DNA of 64,000 nt from the IMG/VR virus record IMGVR_UViG_3300045885_000299, positions 1 to 64,000 of that record. One strand, written 5' to 3'. Below the pieces are notes generated by a model, which was not told the origin of the DNA, did no database searches, and was given only the letters and a program-made list of their open reading frames with translations. Source of the DNA: a virus. This document shows positions 49,201 to 57,226 of this stretch, piece after piece. Position numbers and translations under genes: made by a program. Every line of letters begins with the position of its first letter. Positions within the stretch are counted from its first letter, which is position 1.

Positions 49201-50618
49201 GCGGCCGTGAGCTGCGGTGTGGGCCGCGGCTGCCCGGTGGGTTGCTGGCCCTGGATCGTGGGCGCGGTCTGCGGCTGGAGGATCTGCGGCCACTGGTTCT
49301 GTACGCCGCCGCCGGCGTTCTTGAACGCCTCCTGGACGTTGGGCGGCTGGCCCCAGGCGCCGCTGTCCTCGTAGGCCGGGCCCCACTGGCCGCTGAACGC
49401 GGAGCCGACCAGCGCGCTGGGCAGGACCACCGTGCCGTAGGGCGTGCCGGCGCCAAACATCATCGGCTGCGCCATCTGGCGGTCCTGGACCGCCGCACTC
49501 TGCGCCGCGACCAGCCGCGTGTTGCGCAGCGACTCGTTCTTGTACCAGCTGTCCACCGCGGCGACGGCCATCTTGTAGGCGTTGTCGTCGCGGTCGGTCT
49601 GCCAGCGCCGCTGCGCCTCGGCCATCTGGACCTGGTAGGCCTGGTTCAGCTCCTGCTGCTTGAGCGCGATCTGCTCGGGCGAAAGCGCCGGGTTCTGCGC
49701 CTGTATCTGGCCGCCCGGCCCGACCTGCATCTGACCCTGTCCCAGCACCGTGGGGCCGGCCGGGTTGCTGGCCAGCACGCTGCCGGTGGGGCCGACCAGG
49801 GATTGATTGGCACCCAGGACGGTGTTGCCCGCCACACCGCCCGCGCCGGACGTGTTGGAGATGATGCGGCCGTCCGGCATGACGGCGATCGCGCCCTTGG
49901 CCACGGTGATCGGGCGCACGGTGGTCGCGGCCTGGCCGGTGGCGCCGATCGGCACCAGGTCGGTGCCGGCGCCGCTGGCGGACTGTCTGAGGAAGTAGCG
50001 CGCGCCGCCGCTGCCGAGATAGGTGTGGCGGGCGAGCGTGGTTGGATTCAGGTAGTAGCCCTCGGCATCGGTCGGCAGCGACTCGATCGCCGAGCCACCA
50101 GTGCCGCCAATGTTCGGCAGCCCGAGCCCACCACCACCCTGCAGGCCTGGTAGCCCACCGACCGGACCGAGATCGTCGTCCATCATCCCTCCACCCGCGC
50201 CGGCTTGCGCGCGCGACTGTGCCACCAGGTTCCCGACCTGGTCGTCGCCAACCTCGGCTGCGGCCTGCTGCGCGGCGCCCAGGTACTGCCGATAGGCGCC
50301 GTTCAAGTACACCGACCAGTGGTTCCAGCTGCGCGGCGTGCGCGCCAGGTTCAGCGCGACCTGGGCGTTGTAGAGCGGGTCCACGAGCTGGTCGGGCGTG
50401 CCGCGTCCGCCGAGCTCGTTGTTGACGCCGCGATTGACCTGCCACAAGCCGTAGGAGTTATCCGGCGGCTGGTTGTTCCAGTTGTTGGTGATGCCGCTCG
50501 ACTCGGCCAGCGCGATCGCGGTCGCGTACACGGCCTCGCCAGGGGAAAAGCCCGCCTGGCGAGCAACGGCATACACCTGCTGCGGAGTGAGTTGGGTGCC
50601 AGGGCCGTATCGAGCCAC
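46260..50618 (-). CDS. Virion-associated lysin/internal protein with SLT and M23-like domains (1452 aa)
   Basis: The N-terminal about 120 residues contain the SLT/lysozyme pattern ALAESSGITNNWNN...SYGLWQVN. At about 843-930 is an M23-like peptidase domain: HKGVDYQAAEGTPAQAPV, NHLAD and GAHLDYRV. The usual second HxH is HLD here, so zinc binding may be altered. The rest is Gly/Pro/Ser-rich, including two 19-aa repeats (GNLDVDFPPG...) and repeats around FTAPPLVSGSISGGFP. Likely ejected to open the wall during infection. The start is GTG 50618, 20 nt after late element copy G; a TTG at 50639 is possible. Confidence 0.8.
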   Translation of the reverse strand: MARYGPGTQLTPQQVYAVARQAGFSPGEAVYATAIALAESSGITNNWNNQPPDNSYGLWQVNRGVNNELGGRGTPDQLVDPLYNAQVALNLARTPRSWNHWSVYLNGAYRQYLGAAQQAAAEVGDDQVGNLVAQSRAQAGAGGGMMDDDLGPVGGLPGLQGGGGLGLPNIGGTGGSAIESLPTDAEGYYLNPTTLARHTYLGSGGARYFLRQSASGAGTDLVPIGATGQAATTVRPITVAKGAIAVMPDGRIISNTSGAGGVAGNTVLGANQSLVGPTGSVLASNPAGPTVLGQGQMQVGPGGQIQAQNPALSPEQIALKQQELNQAYQVQMAEAQRRWQTDRDDNAYKMAVAAVDSWYKNESLRNTRLVAAQSAAVQDRQMAQPMMFGAGTPYGTVVLPSALVGSAFSGQWGPAYEDSGAWGQPPNVQEAFKNAGGGVQNQWPQILQPQTAPTIQGQQPTGQPRPTPQLTAASAIGASDVTAAPNSPTPSQPVGNLDVDFPPGSLPTPAQPVGNLDVDFPPGSLPTPASDPYAADAAMNPASPGGQPAGGQGGPRTFTAPPLVSGSISGGFPYGAMYPPGTDRSRQFTAPPLVSGSISGGFPRGYMYPSQQGGTAGGAAAGGAGKTPVTSTVQQHDDGQWWKDTQWSDDSWTYEPASDPYSADVGYNAAAPTPPAATPTASPTGSNSISGAYPRGYMYPGGSQGGGWPSMPWSWDDIGNAAGNLFGGRSSVPNDGRNVMERVAHPQGEQWDDTRRTWVRPDGTYWDPNSGTWHGPAGGGEWDFGSGQGDPMEDLAALGAGPQLGQPPVPPPGGSMSPVPPEAVVGQGNQFGEPVSNETPYHKGVDYQAAEGTPAQAPVTGTVVYVGERGDLGLSVVIQDEAGQSHELNHLADANVQVGDPVQAGQPVGQVGSTGASTGAHLDYRVRGQNGDFTDPNALPGVGDVLGGMPDMEGMPQDELNPGSGQGEGWGYGPPRAPSNPWALSAPDDQYPTNMTGWANTPIGAGGGDPWAFGSGQGEGEEVVYYADGGRVIRKTTWGGDESSAVYEDTGMATQAPDGTASQSAEGLAGQGTAAQPTAPAATSTAAAATPTANASSSSRVYQTKNGARTEAQMEQELRNAGWPGGESVVDAYARTTGGNVSTAPGTTNPAAAQRARGPFTTQSQNGWEFVYDADGNLVSYQPRYNPAQADTEGGWNLKLQESAQAAAAELAKQRAQAERDVAGITGRSNVLATWGRTAAGSPWISRLTGRSPAPGDLGSPEASGGFGWPPPQSQQSAQLLQNITGPAQSPTSGSWQDAVPGATSGAYSQKALGWEDLVGSGAGDWSDYANVDQQYEGMESGWPSPPSADEFTNLGPFGQSAMRYGMESAGVPWRPWADAMLGAWRQTNQQAPTGLSGWAPRNVSRLGYDVASPTTKAQYSNEAELFMPVSDWLEKEQRRWQPTEARTAYAA
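48812..48940 (-). repeat. Coding repeats in the 1452-aa gene
   Basis: Near-identical stretches at about 48812-48850 and 48901-48940 encode FTAPPLVSGSISGGFP. A second pair at 49045-49158 has a 57-bp period. They indicate recent local duplication in a linker. Confidence 0.7.
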
Positions 50619-50637
50619 GCCGAGAGCTTCCGCCCTC

Positions 50638-50694
50638 AAGCGCTAGACGCTAAGGCCTCTGCCTGCCCCCAAAATCGACAGAAGTGTCGATTTT
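50638..50694 (-). promoter_or_regulatory. Late element copy G with perfect hairpin
   Basis: Minus strand GGCAG, AGGCC, TTAG, CGT, CTAGCGCTT at 50638-50665. Upstream of it, 50671-50694 forms a perfect 10-bp stem (AAAATCGACA / TGTCGATTTT) with a 4-base loop. It is a terminator or processing hairpin for the preceding gene followed by the element for the next. Confidence 0.7.
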
Positions 50695-50867
50695 CAGGAC
50701 GGTTTCTTCATGCCCTTGCGCGCCGGCAGCTTCGACTCGTTGACGCCTCTGAGCTTGTTGCGCGCCTCGGTCGGCGAGAAGCCGGGCACCTTGCCGCCGG
50801 CCGCGGCGCCAAACAGTCGGGCTTGGCTTTTACTTACTGGTGGTTTGTAGCGTTTTCCGCCCGGCAT
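50694..50867 (-). CDS. Small basic structural-type protein (57 aa)
   Basis: MPGGKRYKPPVSKSQARLF followed by GAAAGGKVPGFSPTEARNKLRG. Such short Lys-rich SKxQxRLFGAxAGGK proteins occur next to structural genes in many phages, with no proven role. It overlaps the homing endonuclease 3' end by 38 bp. Confidence 0.65.
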   Translation of the reverse strand: MPGGKRYKPPVSKSQARLFGAAAGGKVPGFSPTEARNKLRGVNESKLPARKGMKKPS

Positions 50868-51336
50868 AGAGCAAGGCCCTCCGTATCTCAGCTCGCCGCT
50901 TGGGCGAGAGCATGGCGAACAACGTGAACATGACTCCGCGCGCACGGTGCCCGTGAATCTGCCAGGTGTGCACGGGCTGTCGACTCTTGACTCCGCCACC
51001 TGGCCATTGCTCGTGCAGTGCGATCTTTCCGCCAAATAGCGTGACTAGCCGCTCCAGCGGCTCGCGCTGGACCTGTTTGACTCCGACGACTTCCGTGCCA
51101 TTGGCGCCACGACTGAACCAACCTTCACCTTCGAGGAACCCGGCTGCCCAATAGAGTTGAGCGATCGAGGGCGAGGCCACGGCTTTGACAGTCCCGGGCC
51201 GATCAACCCCCAACCCGCCTCGTCGGTGCACGGTGAGCGGATCGCCATATCGCTGCCAGCGGTGGTAGTGCATCGTGCACCACCCTCTCGACTTCGAGCG
51301 CCTCGCACACCCGTCGATTGCACAAGCACCGGCCAT
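50830..51336 (-). CDS. LAGLIDADG-like homing endonuclease
   Basis: 168 aa. The N-terminus has a finger-like CAIDGCARRSKSRGWCTMHYHRWQR. The catalytic-type helix LYWAAGFLEGEGWF (about 77-90) is a LAGLIDADG motif with the acidic residues kept. The C-terminus contains GGKIALHEQWPGGGVKSRQPVHTWQIHG. GGGAG is nine bases before ATG 51336. It interrupts the small structural gene cluster, which suggests a mobile insertion. Confidence 0.75.
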   Translation of the reverse strand: MAGACAIDGCARRSKSRGWCTMHYHRWQRYGDPLTVHRRGGLGVDRPGTVKAVASPSIAQLYWAAGFLEGEGWFSRGANGTEVVGVKQVQREPLERLVTLFGGKIALHEQWPGGGVKSRQPVHTWQIHGHRARGVMFTLFAMLSPKRRAEIRRALLYAGRKTLQTTSK

Positions 51337-51444
51337 TGCCCATCTCCCTGCAAGCCGAGATGTGCGTCGGTCAGGCCGCAGGCTTTTGCAGGTGCGCTTA
51401 CGGGGGTAGCTAATCCCACCTGACTGACGCACCCTCATTGTCGC

Positions 51445-51690
51445 TCATAGGTCAGGCGGTGGGCCGAGCCGGCCGTCCCGCTCGCGGCGCCTGAGTCGAC
51501 GCTCGAGCATGCGCTCCAGGTCGGGCTCGAGTGGCGCGCCGTCCGCGCGGCGGGTTTCGTATTCGTTCAGGCGCTTGCGCGCGTCCGCGGTGACCTGCCC
51601 CCAGCGACCGAAGTCGGCCGGTGGCGGCAGCAGCTTGTAGGCCGGCGGCACGATCGTCTCGTGCCACGGCGTGGTTGGGCGCGGCTTCAC
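51445..51690 (-). CDS. Charged helical protein (81 aa)
   Basis: Arg/Glu-rich C-terminal helix after a Pro-rich N-terminus. GTG 51690 overlaps the preceding stop (GTGA). Function unknown; possibly a virion minor protein. Confidence 0.6.
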   Translation of the reverse strand: MKPRPTTPWHETIVPPAYKLLPPPADFGRWGQVTADARKRLNEYETRRADGAPLEPDLERMLERRLRRRERDGRLGPPPDL

Positions 51691-51836
51691 GACGCTGACC
51701 GCCGCACAACCCAGCCCAGCGGACTTTCAGCAATCCTGAAGCCCTCGATCAGCAGGATCAGGCGCTGCTCGATACACAGGTGCGGCACCAGCGCTGATTG
51801 CGTCGGCCGCAGACGTCGCAGCCGATCCAGGATCAC
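51687..51836 (-). CDS. 49-aa hypothetical microprotein
   Basis: Starts MILDRLRRLRPTQSALVPHL and has a hydrophobic stretch CIEQRLILLIEGFRI. Both ends overlap their neighbours by GTGA, which is good evidence that it is translated. Function unknown. Confidence 0.55.
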   Translation of the reverse strand: MILDRLRRLRPTQSALVPHLCIEQRLILLIEGFRIAESPLGWVVRRSAS

Positions 51837-52102
51837 GTCTCGGCCTCGATCTCGGTCTCGATCTCGCCGTTGGGCACCAGGACCAGGCCGGCCTCGGCGG
51901 CTTGCAGGTCGCGCTGCACGCGCTTCCAGACCCGCTCGGAGCCGGCGAACTGGCGCGCGACGTCGTCAAACCGCCCGGGTGGAATGGGCAGGTAGGCGTT
52001 CAGCACGAAGCCCGACGAGCACGCGCTACAGCGGTAGAGCGGGATCGGCCCGGGCATGCGCGTGAGCTGCAGGTGCGTGCACTTGTCGGCAGGAATGTCC
52101 AT
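51833..52102 (-). CDS. Zinc-ribbon-like protein (89 aa)
   Basis: MDIPADKCTHLQLTR begins the protein; YRCSACSSGFVLNA (about 22-35) supplies a second Cys pair, and the tail is Glu-rich. ATG 52102 is followed closely by the next gene. Function unknown. Confidence 0.65.
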   Translation of the reverse strand: MDIPADKCTHLQLTRMPGPIPLYRCSACSSGFVLNAYLPIPPGRFDDVARQFAGSERVWKRVQRDLQAAEAGLVLVPNGEIETEIEAET

Positions 52103-52107
52103 TTCGC

Positions 52108-52698
52108 TCAAGCCTCCGCTTGTGGCTCGCCGGTCAGGTCGACCACCGTCACGCCGAAGGCGTGCAGGATCTGGACGATGGTCCCGCTCGAGCCGAGCAC
52201 GTCCCAGGTCCTGGTTGCCAGGTGGCCGACGAGGCGCGTCAGCCGCAGCGTGTCGTGCGGCCCCCACGTCAGCACCGCCGCGGTCGGCAGTTGCGGAGGC
52301 GCCGGCGGCGCAGGCGGAATATTTTGGGAATATTCTGCCGGCGGATTCGGCATGGGCGGCGGGACGATCTGCTCGGGGTGCAGGCCCAGCTGGCGCAGCT
52401 CTTCGGCGATCTCGGGGTCGAGCACCGCCGCGTAGTCCTCGCCATTCAGCTCCGGCGGGTCGGCCACGATCGGCGGCGCGTGGTAGGTCACGCTCGAGGC
52501 CTGGGTCTGAGGAAAAGCCGGCATCGGCCCACTGGTGATGCGCGGGGCGCGCACCGGGCCGCCCACGCCGTTGCTGACCAGCCGCGCGGCGCGCTCCATG
52601 TTCAGCGCCGTGACCTGGTCGTTATCGAGTCCATCGCTCAGCGGTGGCTGCTGTGGCTCTTCTCGCTTGACGAACTTTCCCTTGCTATCGCGGGGCAT
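52108..52698 (-). CDS. Pro-rich hypothetical virion protein (196 aa)
   Basis: The N-terminus is charged (MPRDSKGKFVKREEPQQ), the middle is Pro-rich, and the C-terminal about 60 residues form a compact domain (LTWGPHDTLRLTRLVGH...). A strong TTAGGAGG ribosome site precedes ATG 52698. Directly after the portal gene, so a head-assembly or core role is likely but not shown. Confidence 0.65.
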   Translation of the reverse strand: MPRDSKGKFVKREEPQQPPLSDGLDNDQVTALNMERAARLVSNGVGGPVRAPRITSGPMPAFPQTQASSVTYHAPPIVADPPELNGEDYAAVLDPEIAEELRQLGLHPEQIVPPPMPNPPAEYSQNIPPAPPAPPQLPTAAVLTWGPHDTLRLTRLVGHLATRTWDVLGSSGTIVQILHAFGVTVVDLTGEPQAEA

Positions 52699-52716
52699 GT
52701 TGAGAAAACCTCCTAA

Positions 52717-54540
52717 CTAGGCCGCCCCATTCGGGCTGCGGGTGGGTGAGCCGCCGGCCAATGCGGCGCCCATCTGAGGACCTGTGCCCGGGTTCTGCAG
52801 CGTGTCGTTGCCGCCCTGCGCGCCGGCCTGGCTCGGGCCGATCGCCGCGGGCTGCTGCGGGCCAGAGCTTTCCTCGGCGTTCTGCATGTTGAAGGCGCCG
52901 GCGGCGACCATCATCTCGAACATGTCCGGGGCCCATTCGCGCAGCCGCTCGGCCACGTGCGCCTGGATCATCAGCGGGTGGTTGTCGCTGGTTTCCAAAA
53001 TCAGCTCGCGCTCGGCATCAGTCACGCTGTCGATCAACTCGGGGACGAAGCCCCACGCGCGTTTGCGACTCAGGAACTTGGCCGCCACGAGCTGGGCGAG
53101 CATGAGTGCGCGTTGATAGACCTCCTGGCCGAACTGCGGGCCCAGGTTGACGTCCTTGCGGTAGTAGCCGCGAATGTCGCGCGGGCCAACGGTGATGAGC
53201 TGCAGATCGGATGCGGCGCCCTGGTCGCGCTTGGCGGCCGGCAGGCTGACGGGCTGGCGGTGGATGCGCTCGAGGATTTGCTCGGCGATGGTCAAGCACT
53301 CGGTCAGTCCGCGGGCGAGCGCGCGCGAGGCGTTCAGCACCTTGCCGCGATCGACGCCCTGGACCATGTTCAGCGCCAGCGCCGAGCGGATGCCGGGCGG
53401 CATCTGACCGGCCGCGGCGCCGAGCGCGTTCTGGCGCGTGGCCAGCCGCAGCCGTTCCCATGCGTCTCCAACCGCGGGGAGCGGTCCTTCGCCGGCGAAC
53501 GGCTCGACGGTTTCGCCGGGGTTCAGGTTGAAGCTGGTGCCTGGAACTTGCGAGAACTGGCGGCCGTCGAGGAAGCGCGTGAGCGTGACCGGCCAGGCCG
53601 CGCGGGACGTGATGGCCACGAACTGCGACGCCATGATCGACTCCAGCTCGTAGGCCTCTTTGCCGTTGGTGAGAAAACCGCGGTACTGGCGCGCCTTGTC
53701 GCCGGCCGCGGTCGGCAGCTGGCGGAACGCGAACTTGACGAATGGGATGCGGCCGTACTCGTTGGCCACGAAGCCGTCGTTGTCGGCGGACGGGTAGAAC
53801 GGCTGCTCGTTGACGAAGGCGCACCGCCAGGAGTCGTTCCAGTATTGGGTGAAGGTGACGTACTGCGTCGGCGACATGCCCATCGTGATGCGCCGGATGG
53901 CCGGGAAGATCGACGGCGGGAACCAGTATTCGAGATCGCTGACGGTGCGCTGGTAGTGCTGGAACAGGTGCAGCGGATGGCCGGTGTGCGACTCGATGGC
54001 GAAGCACGTCCCGCGCTCCTGGAGCTCGAAGGTGAAGGGCACGTGCATGCGCCGCTGCAGGTCCCAGGCATCCACGCGCGCGCCGTAGCTGGCAGCGCTC
54101 TCGTTGCGGTCCGGCGTAGGCGGGCTCTGCAGGTGCTCCGGGAGCGGCTGGTAGCCGACGAACACCCAGCGCGCGCGGTGGACGAGCATGCCCCACAGCA
54201 CCAGCTCGATCACGTCCATGTCCTCGCGCCACGAGCTCAGCAGCGCGCGACACCACTTGCTCCGCGCGTCCGCCAGCTTCTGCCATTCCTCGGTCGCTTT
54301 GGCGGCGGGCACGGTGACGCCGATGTACTGGTCCGGCTGGACGGCCTGGACGCCCTGGTCGACGTCGCCCGGCGCCGTACCCAGGCGCACGGTGCGGTAG
54401 CCCTCGGGCGCCGGGATCGAGAACTGCTGGAAATACAGGTCCTCTTCGGCTTGCGCGGCCGAGTCGAGCTGCGCCTCCTGCTGCCACTGCTCGTGCAGCC
54501 ACTGGAGGACCTGGTTACGGGTCGGCTTGGGCGACGGCAC
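52717..54540 (-). CDS. Portal protein
   Basis: 607 aa, between terminase and head genes. The predominantly helical layout, the central QYWNDSWRCAFVNEQPFYPS stretch and the long helical C-terminus ending in a Gly/Gln-rich tail match portal proteins of podovirus-like phages. The assignment rests mainly on size, place and overall pattern. The start is the GTG at 54540, directly after the stop of the small membrane gene. Confidence 0.7.
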   Translation of the reverse strand: MPSPKPTRNQVLQWLHEQWQQEAQLDSAAQAEEDLYFQQFSIPAPEGYRTVRLGTAPGDVDQGVQAVQPDQYIGVTVPAAKATEEWQKLADARSKWCRALLSSWREDMDVIELVLWGMLVHRARWVFVGYQPLPEHLQSPPTPDRNESAASYGARVDAWDLQRRMHVPFTFELQERGTCFAIESHTGHPLHLFQHYQRTVSDLEYWFPPSIFPAIRRITMGMSPTQYVTFTQYWNDSWRCAFVNEQPFYPSADNDGFVANEYGRIPFVKFAFRQLPTAAGDKARQYRGFLTNGKEAYELESIMASQFVAITSRAAWPVTLTRFLDGRQFSQVPGTSFNLNPGETVEPFAGEGPLPAVGDAWERLRLATRQNALGAAAGQMPPGIRSALALNMVQGVDRGKVLNASRALARGLTECLTIAEQILERIHRQPVSLPAAKRDQGAASDLQLITVGPRDIRGYYRKDVNLGPQFGQEVYQRALMLAQLVAAKFLSRKRAWGFVPELIDSVTDAERELILETSDNHPLMIQAHVAERLREWAPDMFEMMVAAGAFNMQNAEESSGPQQPAAIGPSQAGAQGGNDTLQNPGTGPQMGAALAGGSPTRSPNGAA

Positions 54541-54690
54541 TTAGATCAGGCGGGCAACTGCGAGGGCGGCGATCAGCACGAGCGGGATTTTCGGATCGGG
54601 CACGCCGAAGATCAGGAGGATGGCGACCAGGACCAGGACGATGATGGCGAGTATCCAGCCAAGGGTGATGGGCTGAATGGTGAGGTTCAC
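54541..54690 (-). CDS. Two-span membrane microprotein (49 aa)
   Basis: Starts MNLTIQPITLGWILAIIVLV and has a second hydrophobic segment (PLVLIAALAVARLI) after a short VPDPK loop. GTG 54690 overlaps the KTSC gene stop. Could be a holin-like or membrane-anchoring protein; the packaging context does not decide. Confidence 0.6.
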   Translation of the reverse strand: MNLTIQPITLGWILAIIVLVLVAILLIFGVPDPKIPLVLIAALAVARLI

Positions 54691-54911
54691 GACACACGCT
54701 CCCACGGATAGCGGTTCTTGATGAGCTGGCCGAAGGCCTGGCCGACGCTCGGGGCGGTGTGCAGCTGCTCGAAGATCTCGGCCGGCACGTCGTGGTAGCG
54801 ATACACGCCACCCGTCGTGGAGAAGGTGACCTCGAGGTCGTTCGTCTCGTCGTCGTAGCGCAGCTGGCTAATCATGGTCGAGCCCTCGACGGGCACGGTG
54901 AGCTCGGGCAC
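54687..54911 (-). CDS. KTSC domain protein (74 aa)
   Basis: SQLRYDDETNDLEVTFSTTG, VYRYHDVPAEIFEQLHTAPS and GQAFGQLIKNRYPW match the KTSC domain pattern. KTSC proteins are small and associated with lysine-tRNA synthetase-like and phage contexts; their role is not established. Coupled by overlap to the membrane microprotein. Confidence 0.75.
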   Translation of the reverse strand: MPELTVPVEGSTMISQLRYDDETNDLEVTFSTTGGVYRYHDVPAEIFEQLHTAPSVGQAFGQLIKNRYPWERVS

Positions 54912-54914
54912 GGC

Positions 54915-55136
54915 TCAGCGTTTCGACTTCGATTTCGACTTCGATGCGCTCTTTGCCTTGGCCTTGGGGCGCGACGGTTTGGCGCGGTTGGCGGTCGGCG
55001 CGGCGCCACCAGGTGCCGCCGGCATGGGCATCGGTGCACCCATCCCACCGCCCATCGGGGCGCCCATCCCGCCCATCGGCATTTGCGGCGGACGACGGAG
55101 GCCGGCGCTCGGGCCGGGGACTGGCATACGTGGCAT
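54915..55136 (-). CDS. Gly/Met/Pro protein with basic Ser-Lys tail (73 aa)
   Basis: MPRMPVPGPSAGLRRPP, a Met-Gly-Pro repeat (MGGMGAPMGGGMGAPMP) and a C-terminal (SK)n tail. The tail is strongly basic, so DNA or nucleic-acid binding is possible. It lies 20 nt after late element copy B and after the terminase gene. Function unknown. Confidence 0.55.
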   Translation of the reverse strand: MPRMPVPGPSAGLRRPPQMPMGGMGAPMGGGMGAPMPMPAAPGGAAPTANRAKPSRPKAKAKSASKSKSKSKR

Positions 55137-55155
55137 GGCCGGAGCGTGGCCCCCC

Positions 55156-55183
55156 GAGCGCCACGGGCCAACGCCGCTGCCCC
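55156..55183 (-). promoter_or_regulatory. Late intergenic element, copy B
   Basis: Minus strand GGCAG, CGGCG, TTGG, CCC, then GTGGCGCTC (two mismatches). It lies between the terminase stop and the 73-aa gene. Confidence 0.6.
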
Positions 55184-55258
55184 AACACCCGTAGCCACAG
55201 CAGGGCGGACAGGCGCAACGCTGGCCGTGGCCGTGCAAGCACAGCCAGGCGTTGCGCC

Positions 55259-57226
55259 TCACGCGCTGCGCAGGTAGCTGCGCGGGCTGTGACTGCGCCG
55301 CGCGGCGCGCATGCGCAGGTCCTCGAGCCAGTTGCGGCCGAGCGGCAGATTGCTGTCCGGCGGCGGCCCGAAGTCGCGCAGGTAGCTGGTGGTGCGCCCG
55401 GGCTGGACCAGGTGCCGAAAATAGATGTGCGCCAGATAGCGCAGGCAATCGGCCAGGTGGTTGTAACGATCGCGCGGCTTTTCCGAGAGCGGCTGATCGT
55501 CGCGGCGCGGCTTGCGCCAGCGGTAGAACTTGGCCTCCATGCGCATGTTCGCGCACGACGGATCGCAGAAGTAGTGCGAGGCCTGCTGCATGCGCTCGAC
55601 GTCGCGCTCGGTCGCGGCGTTATCGGCCAACCGCTCTTCGAGCTCGATCGTCGCGTTCAAGCGCTGCTCGCCGTCCAACTTGGGCAGGTCCTCGAGCCAG
55701 AAGCCCATGTCGGCCAGGACCAGCGCCAGCTTTTCCTGCTGGTACTGGTGCCACAGCTGCGGGTCGCGCAAGAGCGCACCGACCACCGGCAGCGACTCCG
55801 CGACGTCGGGCTTGCCCACTTTCTGATGGCCAGGGTGCGCCGGGTCGTCAACCATGATCGGCTGCGACGGCCAGCCGGCGGCACGCCAGTTGTCGACCTC
55901 CATGTACCACGAGCCCTGGTCGACCCACAGCACCTGGACGTTTCGGCGCCACGGCCGCTCGTCCAGCGCCGCGGCGACCTGACCAGCCGTCACCCCGCGC
56001 TGGTAATACTCGTCGATCTGATGCGCGCGATCGCGCCACACCTGGTACACGCCGACCGCGTATTCGTTGATGCCGCCGGACGGGTCGGCCACACACACGA
56101 TCGGGTGGGTGTCGTCGTACAGGACGGGGCGGACGTGGACGCGCTCCTTGAACTGGTGCAGCACGCGGTGCAGCTCGCCGCTCGGTCGGGCGCCGTAAAT
56201 GGCGGCCACTTCGGCGGCCGTCGACTCCTTTTCGGCGTCCCGGATGGCTTGTGAGCGGCGACCGAGCGGAAACTTGAAGAAGTTTTCCCAGGTCGCGCCC
56301 TGAAAGCCCTCCCACGGCGATTCGGCGTCCTGTTCGTGCATGGCCTGGTAGCAGCGCTGCCAGAACCAGGTCTCGTCATCCTGCGCCGAGCTGATGATTA
56401 AGGCCTTGCCTTCTTTGTCGGCCAGCGTCGGCAGCACCAGCCGCCGGAACTGGTCGCCGGACAGGTACTCCGATTCGTCCATGACCACCAGGTCGATCGA
56501 CGTGCCGGCCGCGGTGCGGTCGTCCTCGAGCGAGATGCCTTCGATGCGCGAGCCGTTGTGCAGGACGATCAGCTTCTCCTGCTCGATGTTTCTCCATGTG
56601 CTGGCTTCCGCTCGCTGGCCCAGGTCCTCGAGCAGCTGGCAGACCATGTCAAAGACGCGGCCGACGCTCTTGTTGATCGGCGCCGCGACCCATATCCACG
56701 AGCGCGGCCGTGCCAGCGCGAGTGAGACTGCTTCGCGCGCGGCATGAAACGACTTGCCGCCGCGGCGACCCCAGGCGACGATGCGAAAGCGAGCCTCGCT
56801 GCGCGCGACAGCCTGCTGCCAGGTCCAGCGCCCGGGTATGCCGTCGAGCGCCCACTGCTCGGTCTCGGCCTGGTAGGCGCGATAGGCGGCCTCGCGCTTG
56901 TGGCCATTGGTCATATGACCTAGGTCATCCAGGTGCGCGCGCACCTCGAGCTGCATGTCGGCGTCGGCCGGCATGTAGATGCCGCCGGGGATGTAGCCGA
57001 CGCGCTTGAAGGACTCGAGCCGATCGGCGGCATGGAAGGGCTTGTAGGTCTGCGAGCGGGCCTCGGCGCGCAGCACCAGGGCCTGCACCGGGTTGGCCTT
57101 CTTGGACTCGGTCAGCCGGCGCGCGTTGACCTGGCCGTGGTGGCGCCCCAGCTCGTTGAGAAAATCCTTGACGTCGGGCGCGCGTGGCGGGCTCAGACCA
57201 GGACCTCGTCTAGCAGCCAGCCGCAT
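55259..57226 (-). CDS. terL: Terminase large subunit
   Basis: 655 aa. Walker A WGRRGGKS (about 152), Walker B VVMDESEY (about 247) and a coupling segment IISSAQ (about 270) form the packaging ATPase. The nuclease half has VCVADPSGGINEYAVG (about 380) and the final YNHLADCLRYLA (about 590). It works with the small subunit to fill the head through the portal. The start is tentative: ATG 57226 overlaps the zinc-ribbon gene by 34 bp and lacks a ribosome site. Confidence 0.9.
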   Translation of the reverse strand: MRLAARRGPGLSPPRAPDVKDFLNELGRHHGQVNARRLTESKKANPVQALVLRAEARSQTYKPFHAADRLESFKRVGYIPGGIYMPADADMQLEVRAHLDDLGHMTNGHKREAAYRAYQAETEQWALDGIPGRWTWQQAVARSEARFRIVAWGRRGGKSFHAAREAVSLALARPRSWIWVAAPINKSVGRVFDMVCQLLEDLGQRAEASTWRNIEQEKLIVLHNGSRIEGISLEDDRTAAGTSIDLVVMDESEYLSGDQFRRLVLPTLADKEGKALIISSAQDDETWFWQRCYQAMHEQDAESPWEGFQGATWENFFKFPLGRRSQAIRDAEKESTAAEVAAIYGARPSGELHRVLHQFKERVHVRPVLYDDTHPIVCVADPSGGINEYAVGVYQVWRDRAHQIDEYYQRGVTAGQVAAALDERPWRRNVQVLWVDQGSWYMEVDNWRAAGWPSQPIMVDDPAHPGHQKVGKPDVAESLPVVGALLRDPQLWHQYQQEKLALVLADMGFWLEDLPKLDGEQRLNATIELEERLADNAATERDVERMQQASHYFCDPSCANMRMEAKFYRWRKPRRDDQPLSEKPRDRYNHLADCLRYLAHIYFRHLVQPGRTTSYLRDFGPPPDSNLPLGRNWLEDLRMRAARRSHSPRSYLRSA

